In this document: positions 1 to 8,777 of the stretch, piece by piece | Position numbering within the stretch: the first letter of the stretch is position 1 | How the letters are laid out: every line of letters begins with the position of its first letter | DNA from: JAJYVT01 sp035534455 | Lineage (GTDB): Bacteria; Actinomycetota; Acidimicrobiia; Acidimicrobiales; RAAP-2 | Reading direction: 5' to 3' | DNA: 64,000 bases | Assembly: GCA_035534455.1 (NCBI GenBank) | Contig: DATLRV010000002.1 | Span: 31,467-95,466 of the forward strand | The notes under the pieces: generated by a model | Databases searched by the model: none | The model's input: the letters and a program-made list of their open reading frames with translations, nothing else | What the model was told of the DNA's origin: nothing | Made by a program: the position numbers and the translations under genes

Positions 1-408
1 GTGGGCGAGCTCCACCAGGCCCGGGGGCGGTTCTCGTCGGGCGACGCGTCCCTCGGCGACCAGTTCCTCGCGCAGACCGGCCTCAGCGTCCCCGAGAGCA
101 GGTCGTTGCTGGCGAAGTTCGGCCTCGGCGCGCACCACGTCGGCCGCGCCGCCGGCTCGCTGTCTCCGGGGGAGCGCACCCGGGCCGAGCTCGCGCTCCT
201 CATGGCCCGGGGAACCAACTGCCTCGTCCTCGACGAGCCGACCAACCACCTCGACCTGCCCGCCATCGAGCAGCTCGAAGGCGGGCTGTCGGAGTGGCCG
301 GGCACGCTCCTCCTCGTCACGCACGATCGCCGGCTCCTCGAGTCGGTGACGCTCACCCGGCAGATCACGATGGCCCGCGGTGTCGTCGTCGACGACAGCG
401 CGGTCTGA
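1..408 (+). CDS. ABC-F family ATPase, C-terminal fragment
   Basis: This is the last 135 codons of a duplicated-ATPase ABC-F protein, which act on the ribosome as translation or antibiotic-protection factors and have no membrane domain. Visible are the ABC signature region (LSPGERTRAEL, with E in place of the usual Q), Walker B with the EPTNHLD motif that marks ABC-F proteins, and the H-loop (LLVTHDRRLL). The gene begins left of the window. The GTG at base 1 is probably an internal valine, so the true start is unseen. It reads toward the leftward catabolic cluster and seems unrelated to it. Which ABC-F subfamily it belongs to cannot be decided from this fragment. Confidence 0.9.
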   Translation: MGELHQARGRFSSGDASLGDQFLAQTGLSVPESRSLLAKFGLGAHHVGRAAGSLSPGERTRAELALLMARGTNCLVLDEPTNHLDLPAIEQLEGGLSEWPGTLLLVTHDRRLLESVTLTRQITMARGVVVDDSAV

Positions 409-470
409 CGATCGGCCGGGGCGGCAACCGGCGGCGTCAGAGTCCCCGTGCCCCTCGCCGAGGCCTCCGC

Positions 471-1475
471 TCAGCCGCCCGACAGCGCGGGCACGACCTG
501 GTCGCCGTACGCGGCAAGGGTCGCGTCCTGGGCGTCGTGCATGAGGTACAGCGCGAACTGCGTGACCCCCAGCGCTTCGAGCTCCCGCAGCTTCGCGACG
601 TGGTCCGCGGCGGTCCCGAGCACGCAGAAGCGGTCCACGATCTCGTCGGGCACGAACTCGGTGTCCGGGTTGCCCGCGCGGCCGTGGTGGGCGTAGTCGT
701 AGCCGGTGCGGCGCTCGATGTAGGCGGTCAGCTCCACGGGCACGGCGGCGGACTCCTGCCCGTAGCGCGTGACCAGGTCGGCCACGTGGTTGCCGACCAT
801 CCCGCCGAACCACCGGACCTGGTCGCGCTGGTGGGCGCGGTCCTCCCCCACGTAGGCGGGGGCCGCCGCGCAGATCGACAGGGCATCGGGGTCCCGGCCC
901 GCCGCCTCCGCCGCGGCGCGCGCCCGGCCGACCGCCCAGGAGATCACGAAGGGGTCGGCGATCTGGAGGATCACGCCGTCAGCCTCCCTCCCCGCCACCT
1001 CGAGGGCCTTGGGCCCGTAGGCGGCCATCCACACCGGGAGGGAGCCGTCGCGCACCCACGAGAGCCGGACCGGCGTCCCGTGGAGCTCGGCCTCCCTGCC
1101 CTCTGCCACGGCCTTCACGAACCGGATGCAGGCGCCGACCTCCTCCAGGGTGGTCGGACGCTCGCCGAGCACACGGACCGCCGAGTCCCCGCGCCCGATC
1201 CCGCACATCGTCCGGTTGCCGAACATGTCGTTGAGCGTCGCGAAGAGCGACGCCGTGACCGGCCACTCCCTCGAGCGCGGGTTCGTCACCATCGTGCCCA
1301 CGGTCACGCGCTCGGTCGCCTCCAAGATGCGCACGTAGACGACGAACGGCTCCTGCCAGAGTACCGGCGAGTCGAACGTCCACACCGAGGAGAAGCCGGC
1401 ACCCTCGGCGCGCCGTGCGAGCTCGACGACGCGCGACGCCGGCGGGTCGGTCTGCAGGACGAGCCCGAAGTTCAC
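471..1475 (-). CDS. LLM-class F420-dependent oxidoreductase
   Basis: A 334-residue luciferase-like TIM-barrel oxidoreductase of the mer-related F420 type. The N-terminus (NFGLVLQTDPP) is followed by the barrel strand VWTFDSP and by MVTNP and IGRGDSAVR segments typical of the family. The GTG start at 1475 has a strong ribosome site (GGGAGG) and overlaps the dihydropyrimidinase stop by 4 bp as GTGA, so the two are translationally coupled. As the last gene of a pyrimidine/hydantoin-type cluster it may reduce or oxidise a ring intermediate. I recall a related family being found beside dihydropyrimidinase genes elsewhere, but the substrate is unknown. FMN use instead of F420 cannot be excluded from sequence. 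Confidence 0.88.
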   Translation of the reverse strand: MNFGLVLQTDPPASRVVELARRAEGAGFSSVWTFDSPVLWQEPFVVYVRILEATERVTVGTMVTNPRSREWPVTASLFATLNDMFGNRTMCGIGRGDSAVRVLGERPTTLEEVGACIRFVKAVAEGREAELHGTPVRLSWVRDGSLPVWMAAYGPKALEVAGREADGVILQIADPFVISWAVGRARAAAEAAGRDPDALSICAAAPAYVGEDRAHQRDQVRWFGGMVGNHVADLVTRYGQESAAVPVELTAYIERRTGYDYAHHGRAGNPDTEFVPDEIVDRFCVLGTAADHVAKLRELEALGVTQFALYLMHDAQDATLAAYGDQVVPALSGG

Positions 1476-2902
1476 GGTGCACCTCCCGTGCCCGTCGTGC
1501 GCGCGGGAACGTCGATGCCGGAGAACGGCGCCCGGGGGACGAACCGCCCGTGACCCTCGCGGCCGGTGAACGCGCCGCGCTCGACGACGACCTCGCCGCG
1601 CGAGACGACCACGTCGACCCCGCCCGTGACCGCGGTCCCCTCGTACGCCGAGTAGTCGACGGCCATGTGGTGGTCGCGGGCCGACAGCGTGTGGCTGCGG
1701 CGCGGGTCGTAGACGACGAGGTCGGCGTCGGCGCCCGGGAGGAGCGACCCCTTCTTCGGGTAGAGCCCGAAGAGGCGCGCGGGCGCGGTCGAGGTGAGCT
1801 CCACCCACCGGGTGAGCGTGATCCTCTTGTCGACGACCCCTTGGTAGACGAGGTCCATCCGGTGCTCCACCCCGGGCAGCCCGTTCGGGATCTTCGAGAA
1901 GTCCCCGCGCCCGAGCACCTTCTGGTCCTTCATGCAGAACGGGCAGTGGTCGGTGGAGACGACGGACAGGTCGTCGGTGCCGAGCCCGCGCCAGAGCGCC
2001 TCGTGGTGCGCGCGCGCACGGATCGGCGGCGAGCACACGTACTTGGCCCCCTCGAGGTCCGGTGCGGCCATGAGGGACTCGTCGAGGAACAGGTACTGCG
2101 GGCAGGTCTCCGCGAACACCGGCCTTCCCGCGTCGCGCGCGGCGGCGACCTCCGCCAGGGCCTCCATGGCCGACAGGTGGACGATGTAGAGCGGGCAGTC
2201 CGCCACACCGGCGAGCACGATCGCACGGTGCGTCGCCTCGCCCTCGAGCGCGGGGGGCCTCGTCTCGCCGTGCATCTTCGGGTCGCCCCTGCCCGCGGCG
2301 AGCGCCTGGGCGACGAGCACGTCGATCGCGATGCCGTTCTCGGCGTGCATCATGACGACGGCGCCCGTCTCCGACGCCGACTGCATCGCCCGGAGGATCT
2401 TGCCGTCGTCGGAGTAGAAGACGCCCGGGTACGCCATGAACAGCTTGAAGCTGCTCACGCCGTCGGCCACGAGCCCGTGCATCTCCTTCAAGACCGCGTC
2501 GTTCACGTCCGACAGGATCATGTGGAAGCCGAAGTCGACGGCGCAGTGGCCGGTCGCCCGCGCCATCCAGGTCTCGAGCCCCTCGCGCGCCGGCGCGCCG
2601 CGCGGCTGGATGGCGAAGTCGACGATGGTCGTCGTCCCCCCATGGGCCGCGGCACGCGTGCCGGTGAAGAACGTGTCGGCGGAGAAGGTGCCGCCGAAGG
2701 GCATCTCCATGTGGGTGTGGGCGTCGATGCCGCCGGGCACCACGAGCTTGCCCGTGGCGTCGATCCTCCGGGTGTCCGCCGGGGCGGGGCCGCGCCCCGG
2801 GGCGAGCAGGGCCTCGATGCGCTCGCCGTCCACGAGCACGTCGGCGGCGACCGCACCGGACGCGGTCACGACGGTCCCGCCGCCGACGAGGAGCCGGCTC
2901 AC
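1472..2902 (-). CDS. hydA: dihydropyrimidinase / D-hydantoinase
   Basis: A cyclic amidohydrolase of 476 residues that opens dihydrouracil, dihydrothymine or 5-substituted hydantoins to N-carbamoyl amino acids. The metal motif HTH is at residues 62-64 (GGIDAHTHMEMPFGG) and the carboxylated lysine that bridges the two zincs is Lys153 in SSFKLFMAYPG. Length matches the family. I chose the GTG at 2902 because it overlaps the upstream stop as GTGA; the longer frame to 2956 only adds shadow sequence. The preceding gene encodes the amidohydrolase for the next step, so the pair gives dihydropyrimidine to carbamoyl-beta-alanine to beta-alanine. Substrate range between pyrimidines and hydantoins is not decidable here. 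Confidence 0.93.
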   Translation of the reverse strand: MSRLLVGGGTVVTASGAVAADVLVDGERIEALLAPGRGPAPADTRRIDATGKLVVPGGIDAHTHMEMPFGGTFSADTFFTGTRAAAHGGTTTIVDFAIQPRGAPAREGLETWMARATGHCAVDFGFHMILSDVNDAVLKEMHGLVADGVSSFKLFMAYPGVFYSDDGKILRAMQSASETGAVVMMHAENGIAIDVLVAQALAAGRGDPKMHGETRPPALEGEATHRAIVLAGVADCPLYIVHLSAMEALAEVAAARDAGRPVFAETCPQYLFLDESLMAAPDLEGAKYVCSPPIRARAHHEALWRGLGTDDLSVVSTDHCPFCMKDQKVLGRGDFSKIPNGLPGVEHRMDLVYQGVVDKRITLTRWVELTSTAPARLFGLYPKKGSLLPGADADLVVYDPRRSHTLSARDHHMAVDYSAYEGTAVTGGVDVVVSRGEVVVERGAFTGREGHGRFVPRAPFSGIDVPARTTGTGGAP

Positions 2903-3738
2903 GGTGCCACGAGGGGCCCGTACGCGTCGGGGCGACGGTCGCGGTAGAAGGCCCACTGCTGGCGTACCTCCTCGAGCATCCCCATGTCGAGGTCGCGCAC
3001 CAGCACCTCGTCGTCGGTGCCGGACGCCGCCTCGCCGACCAGCTGCCCGCGCGGGTCGCAGAAATAGGAGCTGCCGTAGAAGTCGTCGTCACCGAGCGGC
3101 TCGATCCCGACCCGGTTGATCGCGCCCACGAAGTACTCGTTGGCGACCGCCGCCGCCGGCTGCTCGAGGTTCCACAGGTAGGCGGACAGCCCGCGGCTCG
3201 TCGCCGACGGGTTGAAGACGATGCGCGCGCCGGCGAGCCCGAGCGCACGCCATCCCTCGGGGAAGTGGCGGTCGTAGCAGATGTAGACCCCGATGCGGCC
3301 GACCGCGGTGTCGAAGACCGGGAAGCCGAGGTTGCCCGGACGGAAGTAGTACTTCTCGAAGAACCCCTTCACCTGGGGGATGTGGTGCTTGCGGTACATG
3401 CCGAGGTTGCGGCCGTCGGCGTCGATCACGACCGCCGTGTTGTAGTAGACGCCGGGCTGCTCCTCCTCGTAGACGGGGGCCACGACCACCATCTCGGTCT
3501 CCCGCGCCAGCTCGGCGACCCGCTCGGTCGTCGGACCGGGAACGGGCTCGGCGTACGCGTAGTGCTCGGGGTCCTGGACCTGGCAGAAGTAGGGGCCGTA
3601 GAAGAGCTCCTGGAAGCAGAGCACCCGCGCGCCCTGCGCCGCCGCCTTCCTCGCGAGCCCGAAGCTCGCGTCGATCATCGACTCCTTGTCGCCCGTCCAC
3701 CGCGACTGGACCAGCGCGGCCCTCACCGTCTCCGCCAT
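2899..3738 (-). CDS. N-carbamoyl-beta-alanine amidohydrolase (nitrilase superfamily)
   Basis: A 279-residue C-N hydrolase expected to split N-carbamoyl-beta-alanine or a similar carbamoyl amino acid into amino acid, CO2 and ammonia. The Glu-Lys-Cys triad is visible: Glu44 (CFQELFYGP), Lys117 (MYRKHHIP) and Cys154 (VYICYDRHFPEG). The motif after the cysteine and the overall length fit beta-ureidopropionase and N-carbamoyl-D-amino-acid hydrolase groups. It is the partner of the overlapping dihydropyrimidinase. A 129-bp gap separates it from the ureohydrolase gene upstream, so it could have its own promoter, though all genes around it share direction. Confidence 0.93.
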   Translation of the reverse strand: MAETVRAALVQSRWTGDKESMIDASFGLARKAAAQGARVLCFQELFYGPYFCQVQDPEHYAYAEPVPGPTTERVAELARETEMVVVAPVYEEEQPGVYYNTAVVIDADGRNLGMYRKHHIPQVKGFFEKYYFRPGNLGFPVFDTAVGRIGVYICYDRHFPEGWRALGLAGARIVFNPSATSRGLSAYLWNLEQPAAAVANEYFVGAINRVGIEPLGDDDFYGSSYFCDPRGQLVGEAASGTDDEVLVRDLDMGMLEEVRQQWAFYRDRRPDAYGPLVAP

Positions 3739-3867
3739 CTGCGCTCTCCTTCGTTGGCTCTACGCGGTGCGTGTGGGTCCAGCATTCACCGGTGCGCCGC
3801 CCCTGACAAGTGGTGGCGGCGCCGACCCTTCAGGGCGCGAAGCATCGGGTCGGATCGGGCCGCGCCA

Positions 3868-4845
3868 TCAGTACGCGAGCGGGTGCTTCGCCATCAGCGT
3901 CACGATGTCGAAGACGACCGTCGCCGCGGCGAGCGCGGTGACCTCCGCGTGGTCGTACGCGGGCGCCACCTCGACGACGTCGCCGCCGACGATCGCGATG
4001 CCGTCGAGCCCCCGCAGCAGGTGCAGGAGCTCCCGGCTCGTCACGCCTCCCATCTCAGGGGTGCCGGTTCCGGGCGCGAACGCGGGGTCGAGGACGTCGA
4101 TGTCGACCGACAGGTACACGGGCGCGTCGCCGACCCGGCGGCGCACCGAGGCGACGACCTCGTCGAGCCCCATCCGGTCGATGTCGCGCGCCCGGACGAT
4201 CTGGAAGCCGAACCTGGCGTCCTCACGCAGGTCCAGCTCGTCGTAGATCGGCCCCCGGATCCCGACGTGGACGGAGCGCTCCTCGAGCAGCAGACCTTCT
4301 TCGAACGCCCGGCGGAACACCGTGCCGTGCGTGATCGGGGATCCGAAATAGGTGTCCCACGTGTCGAGGTGGGCGTCGAAGTGCACGAGCGCGACCGGCC
4401 CGTGCCGCTCGTGCACCGCGCGCAGGAGCGGGAGCGCGATCGTGTGGTCCCCGCCGATGGTGACGAGACGCGAGTGGTTGGCGAGCAGCTCGTGGGCGTG
4501 ATCGCGGATCTGCCCCATCGCCGCTGTCAGCTGGAACGGGTTCACCGGCACGTCCCCCGCGTCGACCACCTGCACCCGCCGCAGCGGGGAGAGCCCGAGG
4601 TCCGGGTGGTAGGCAGGCCGGATGTTACGCGACGCGGTGCGCACCGCGATCGGGCCGAAGCGTGCGCCCGGCCGGAACGACGTCCCCCCGTCGAAGGGCG
4701 CGCCGAGGACGGCCACGTCGTAGTCGTGGCACTCGTCGATGGTCGGGAGGCGGACGAACGTCGCCGCCCCCGCGAACCGCGGCACGGTCGTCCCGGCGAC
4801 GGGCTCGACGATGCCCTTTCGCGCTCGGTCGGTCCCCTCGTTCAT
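3868..4845 (-). CDS. agmatinase-family ureohydrolase
   Basis: A 325-residue arginase/agmatinase-fold enzyme that hydrolyses a guanidino compound to an amine and urea. All Mn ligands are visible: His134 (IGGDHTIALP), Asp157, His159 and Asp161 (HFDAHLDTWD), and Asp248 and Asp250 (SVDIDVLDPAFAPGTGTPE). The GTGTPE segment favours the agmatinase / guanidinobutyrase / guanidinopropionase side over arginase. The ATG at 4845 is chosen because a GAGGAG site ends 8-9 bases before it; a GTG three codons upstream sits on that site. Next to carbamoyl- and imide-hydrolysing enzymes the substrate may be a catabolic guanidino acid. That is inference. Confidence 0.88.
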   Translation of the reverse strand: MNEGTDRARKGIVEPVAGTTVPRFAGAATFVRLPTIDECHDYDVAVLGAPFDGGTSFRPGARFGPIAVRTASRNIRPAYHPDLGLSPLRRVQVVDAGDVPVNPFQLTAAMGQIRDHAHELLANHSRLVTIGGDHTIALPLLRAVHERHGPVALVHFDAHLDTWDTYFGSPITHGTVFRRAFEEGLLLEERSVHVGIRGPIYDELDLREDARFGFQIVRARDIDRMGLDEVVASVRRRVGDAPVYLSVDIDVLDPAFAPGTGTPEMGGVTSRELLHLLRGLDGIAIVGGDVVEVAPAYDHAEVTALAAATVVFDIVTLMAKHPLAY

Positions 4846-4942
4846 GTTCGTCACTCCTCGGTTGCAGGTCGCGCTGGTGTCGTGCAGGTCGTGGTCGGGG
4901 ATGCCGCAGGGCACCCTGGGAGGCGCCGTGCGGCAGCCGGCG

Positions 4943-5845
4943 TCATCCCCGGCCATCCTCGAGCGACGGCGTGGGGAAGGTCCGGGCATCCAGCCCCAGC
5001 TCCCGGGTATGCGCAGCGATCTCGCCGAGGGTGGCCACCCACATGCCCTCCATCGACGTCATCCTCTCGAGCAGGCGCTCGAGTGCCGCGAGCCGGGACG
5101 GCCGCCCCGAGAGGAAGGGGTGGTTCGTGAGGACGAAGCAGCAGCCCTCCGCTGCGTACGCGTCCAGCTCGAGCGACCACATCTCGAGCACCTTCTGCGG
5201 GCTCTCGATGAGACCGCTGCCCGTGATGCCCGGCACGAACGCGTACTGCTCCCAGTCGTCGAGCGCCCAGTGCACGGGGATCTCCACGATGTCACGGGCG
5301 CCCGGCCCACCGTGCTCCGCCAGGATGTACGGCACGTCGCAGTCCATCATCGAGCTGTCGTAGAGGAAGTCGCGGTCGAGGAGCAGCCCCGGCGTGTGCA
5401 CGTTCAGCTCCCACAGCGGTGCGCGGTAGCCCAACGGGCGGACGCCGGCGACCGCGTCGAGCGCCGCGAGCCCCCGGTCGATCATGCGCGCCTCGGTGTC
5501 GCGGTCCATGCCGATCGTGGACTCGTGGCGGTAGCTGTGGTGGGCGACCTCGTGACCGGCCTCCACGATGCGCGCGAGCACGGAGGGGTACCGCTCGGCC
5601 GTGAAGCCCGGGACGAAGAACGTCGCGCGCACCCGGTGGCGCTCGAGGAGACGGAGGATGCGCGGCACACCGGTGAGCGGGCCGTACGCCTGGTGGGACA
5701 TGACGGTGAGCCGTCCGACGCTCTGCGGGTCCGCGGAGAGCACGGCGGACTCCGCGTCCACGTCGAAGGTGAGCGCGGCGGCGGCCGTCTTGCCCTGCGG
5801 CCAGCGCACCGGGACGGGAGCTGCGGTGGCGTCCTCGCGGGTCAT
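4943..5845 (-). CDS. CE4-fold polysaccharide-deacetylase-like hydrolase (imidase/PgdA type)
   Basis: A 300-residue NodB/CE4-fold protein. Asp28 and Asp30 (LTFDVDAES) and the zinc motif His103-x3-His107 (AHHSYRHES) are present, followed by GYRAPLWE and EIPVHWALDDW. The lack of a signal peptide and the similarity, by eye, to the Helicobacter PgdA / PuuE / cyclic-imide hydrolase branch suggest a cytosolic amidohydrolase rather than a wall deacetylase. The ATG overlaps the codA-like stop as ATGA. In this operon it most plausibly opens a cyclic imide or ureide such as allantoin or a hydantoin. A true glycan deacetylase is the alternative. Confidence 0.82.
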   Translation of the reverse strand: MTREDATAAPVPVRWPQGKTAAAALTFDVDAESAVLSADPQSVGRLTVMSHQAYGPLTGVPRILRLLERHRVRATFFVPGFTAERYPSVLARIVEAGHEVAHHSYRHESTIGMDRDTEARMIDRGLAALDAVAGVRPLGYRAPLWELNVHTPGLLLDRDFLYDSSMMDCDVPYILAEHGGPGARDIVEIPVHWALDDWEQYAFVPGITGSGLIESPQKVLEMWSLELDAYAAEGCCFVLTNHPFLSGRPSRLAALERLLERMTSMEGMWVATLGEIAAHTRELGLDARTFPTPSLEDGRG

Positions 5846-7326
5846 CGCTCGCCTGCCCCGTCGGCGGCCTGCGGCCCCACCACCGGCCCCCGCCGCCAGG
5901 TGGCGCCCTCGGCGTCGCACGCCCGGACGAAGTCGACCTCCTCTGTGTGCCCGGTGCCTCCGGTGTGCTCGGTGCCTCCGGTGTGCTCGGTGCCGTCGGG
6001 CACCCGCGCAGGCCACCGGAGCCTGGCGGCGGACGGATCGCGCTGCGCGACGATCCTCCCGCGCGAGACGACGACCGAGGGGCGGACGAGCCGGCGCACG
6101 ACGTCCGCGGGATCCGAGGCGGCGAGCAGGAGAAAGTTGGCCGGTGCCCCGCGCCGCACGCCGTAGTCCTCGCCGAGTGCGAGCACCCTCGCGGCCCGGT
6201 CGGTCACCATGCGGTGGCACTGCACGACCTCCGCGGGCGCCATGAGCTGGGTCGCGTGCGCGCCGACGTGCGCCACGAGCACGGGGTCGGCCGTCCCGAG
6301 CGGGTACCACGGGTCCATGACGTCGTCGTGGCCGAACGCGACGTTGATCCCGGCGGCGAGCAGCTCCTTCACCTGGGTGAGGCCGCGCCGCTTGGGGTAG
6401 CCGTCGAACCGGCCCTGGAGGTGGAGGTTGACGAGCGGGTTGCAGACGAGGTTCACGCCGGATCGCAGGAGGATCCGGTGCAGTTTGTAGCTGTACGCCG
6501 GGTTGTACGAGCCCATCGCGGTCGTGTGGCTCGCGGTGACGCGGTCGCGCAGCCCGCTGCGCAGCGCGTGGGTGGCAAGCACCTCGGAGAACCTCGACTG
6601 CTCGTCGTCGATCTCGTCGCAGTGGACGTCGACGAGCAGCCCGTGGCGCACCGCGACCTCGACGGCGATCTCGAGGGAGCGGATCCCGTCCTCACGGGTG
6701 TCCTCGAAGTGCGGGATGGCGCCGATCGCGTCGACGCCGCGGCGCGCGGCCTCCTCGAGCAGCCCCTCGCCACCGGGAAACGAGCAGATGCCCTCCTGTG
6801 GGAAGGCGACGAGCTGCAGATCGAGGACGTCGCGCACCTCCTCGCGCAGCTCGAGCAGCGCGTCGAGTGCGACGAGGCCGGGGTCGGTGACGTCGACGTG
6901 GCTGCGCACGTGGAGCACGCCGTTCGCGACGTACCAGCGGAGCACCTCGGAGACCCGGTCGTGGACGTCACGGCGCGAGAGCCCGGGCTTGCGCTCCGCC
7001 CAGCAGGCGATGCCCTCCCAGAGGGTGCCGCTCTCGTTCCAGCGGGGCTCGCCCGCCGTGAGGACGCTGTCGAGGTGGACGTGCGGCTCCACGTAGGGCG
7101 CAGCGACGAGGCACCCGCGCGCGTCGACGACTCGGCGCGCCTCCGGCGGCTCGTCGGCCGCCGGCACGATGTCGGCGATCGTCGCGCCCTGCACGTGGAC
7201 GTCCACCGTCTGGGCGCCGCCGGCGGGAAGGGCGGCGCCGGGCGCGCCGGCGTCGGCGACCGCTGCGAGGCGCGCCCCGCGCACGAGCAGATCGAGCACC
7301 CGACCGTCCACCGACGTGCGCAGCAT
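5842..7326 (-). CDS. codA: cytosine deaminase-like amidohydrolase
   Basis: A 494-residue metal-dependent amidohydrolase of the cytosine deaminase / isoguanine deaminase group. Visible are the first metal motif His82-x-His84 (YVEPHVHLDSV), a VHCDEIDDEQSR segment, the ASHTTAMGSYN strand and the late FGHDDVMDPWYPLGTAD motif that is diagnostic of CodA. The start overlaps the permease stop by one base (TGATG). The C-terminus adds an in-frame six-residue tandem repeat (GTEHTG type) and an acidic tail not expected in CodA, so the last ~50 residues are probably disordered. Its partner permease supports a nucleobase-like substrate. Related enzymes deaminate creatinine or other ring compounds, so the exact substrate is open. 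Confidence 0.87.
   Translation of the reverse strand: MLRTSVDGRVLDLLVRGARLAAVADAGAPGAALPAGGAQTVDVHVQGATIADIVPAADEPPEARRVVDARGCLVAAPYVEPHVHLDSVLTAGEPRWNESGTLWEGIACWAERKPGLSRRDVHDRVSEVLRWYVANGVLHVRSHVDVTDPGLVALDALLELREEVRDVLDLQLVAFPQEGICSFPGGEGLLEEAARRGVDAIGAIPHFEDTREDGIRSLEIAVEVAVRHGLLVDVHCDEIDDEQSRFSEVLATHALRSGLRDRVTASHTTAMGSYNPAYSYKLHRILLRSGVNLVCNPLVNLHLQGRFDGYPKRRGLTQVKELLAAGINVAFGHDDVMDPWYPLGTADPVLVAHVGAHATQLMAPAEVVQCHRMVTDRAARVLALGEDYGVRRGAPANFLLLAASDPADVVRRLVRPSVVVSRGRIVAQRDPSAARLRWPARVPDGTEHTGGTEHTGGTGHTEEVDFVRACDAEGATWRRGPVVGPQAADGAGER
5945..5995. repeat. 18-bp in-frame tandem repeat in codA 3' end
   Basis: About three copies of an 18-bp unit built on ggtgcctccggtgtgctc encode the GTEHTG / GTEHTG / GTGHTE peptide repeat near the C-terminus of the codA-like protein. 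The unit keeps frame, so copy-number change would lengthen or shorten the tail without breaking the gene. Confidence 0.8.
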
Positions 7327-8777
7327 CAGGCGTCGGAAGGCACGGGCACCGGCTCGCCGGCCCCGGGTGCACCGACCTGCTCGGCGGTCCGCCGGCCGGT
7401 GGAGACCTCCCGGACGGAGCCGGTCTCGACGATGCGGATCACGGAGTAGACGGCGCCGCCCACCACGAAGCCGACGTAGAAGGCGATGTCCCCGCCGTGC
7501 AGCCAGCCCGAGGTGGCGGGCCCGACGAACAGTGTGGTGTTCATGAACGGCACCGCGGCGCCGAATCCCACGAGGAGCGCGACGAGCGCCTCCCAGCCCG
7601 AGGCCAGCCGCCCGAAGTCCGTGATCTTGGTCGCGTCGACCCGGCCGCGGTTGCGCCACCAGTGGACCATCTGCACCGCGGCGAACGGTGGAACCCAGTA
7701 GGTGACGAACAACAGGACGTTCTCGAACTTCGTCGTGAGGTTGCCCGTGTTGAGCCACATCGTGAGGCCGAACGCGAGCGCGGTCACGACCACCGCCACG
7801 TAGGGACGCTTGATCCTCGCCCCCGCCGCCTGCAGGGCGAGTGACCCCGAGTAGTCGTTCATCCCGTTCACCGAGACGGTCCCGATCCAGATCGCCACGA
7901 GCGCCAGGCCGCCGAGGAAGCCGCCGCCCATCAGCCTCTGGATGCCTCCCGAGGTGCTCGACGCCACCTGCGACGCGGCGGCCACACCGAGGATCTCGAT
8001 CCAGATGGACGAGAGCGACACGCCGAGCAGGCTCAGGACGAAAATTCCCGCGCGCGAGGCGTCCGGCTTCATGTACCGGCTGTAGTCGGAAGCGTACGCG
8101 CCCCAAGAGATGACGAAGCTCGCGGCGAGCGTCACCATCAGGATGAAGCCGCCCACGAGCGACGCGCCGTGCGCGCTCGCTGCCGCGTGGAAGTTCCCGA
8201 CCGACGCGACCTTCACGGTCACCGCGACGAACATCGCGCCGAGCACGATGGACATCCACTTCTGGAACACGTGCATCATCTCGTAGCCGAAGAGGCCGAG
8301 CAGCCCCTGCATCGCGAGCACGACGAGCAGCCCGACCCAGAACGGCACGTGGATCAGGATGTGCACGGCCTCCGCGCCGAAGATCGCGTTGATCGCGTCC
8401 CACGCGATCGTGGACAGCCACTGCAGGACGCCGGGCAGCACGATCGACTTCCCGAAGGAGAGGCGCCCGAGCGGCAGCTGGCCGGCGCCCGACTTCGGGC
8501 CGAACGTGCCGAGCACCGCTACCAGCAGGCCACCGAGCAGGGTCCCGAAGACGATCGCCGCGACCCCGAGCCCGAACCCGACACCCACGAATGTGGCGGT
8601 CGCCAGCGTCCCGATGAAGAAGGCGGCCGGTACCAGGTTGGGGGTGAACCACACGGTGAAGACCCGGTGGAGCCGCCCGTAGCGCTCGGCGACGGGGATC
8701 GGCGCCATGCCGTGCATCTCGAGGGTGGTGTGGCCCTCGTAGCGCGGGCGGTTGCCCTCGTAGATCTCGGTCGACAT
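7326..8777 (-). CDS. codB: NCS1-family cytosine/purine permease
   Basis: A 483-residue membrane protein with about 12 hydrophobic segments, of the nucleobase:cation symporter-1 family. The N-terminal GHTTLEMHGMAPIPVAERYG region, a WDAINAIFGAE helix and MNDYSGSLALQAAGARIKRP in the middle fit cytosine/allantoin/purine permeases. The ATG at 8777 has a GGAGGAG site. It is the first gene of a leftward run of seven, so it likely supplies the substrate for the codA-like deaminase with which it shares a TGATG junction. The transported compound could be cytosine, hydantoin, allantoin or a related ring. Confidence 0.9.
   Translation of the reverse strand: MSTEIYEGNRPRYEGHTTLEMHGMAPIPVAERYGRLHRVFTVWFTPNLVPAAFFIGTLATATFVGVGFGLGVAAIVFGTLLGGLLVAVLGTFGPKSGAGQLPLGRLSFGKSIVLPGVLQWLSTIAWDAINAIFGAEAVHILIHVPFWVGLLVVLAMQGLLGLFGYEMMHVFQKWMSIVLGAMFVAVTVKVASVGNFHAAASAHGASLVGGFILMVTLAASFVISWGAYASDYSRYMKPDASRAGIFVLSLLGVSLSSIWIEILGVAAASQVASSTSGGIQRLMGGGFLGGLALVAIWIGTVSVNGMNDYSGSLALQAAGARIKRPYVAVVVTALAFGLTMWLNTGNLTTKFENVLLFVTYWVPPFAAVQMVHWWRNRGRVDATKITDFGRLASGWEALVALLVGFGAAVPFMNTTLFVGPATSGWLHGGDIAFYVGFVVGGAVYSVIRIVETGSVREVSTGRRTAEQVGAPGAGEPVPVPSDA

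Noticed and set aside
294..1553. 419-codon plus-strand frame over the LLM oxidoreductase
   Set aside because: Antisense shadow; sequence is low-complexity Arg/His/Gly with no domain.
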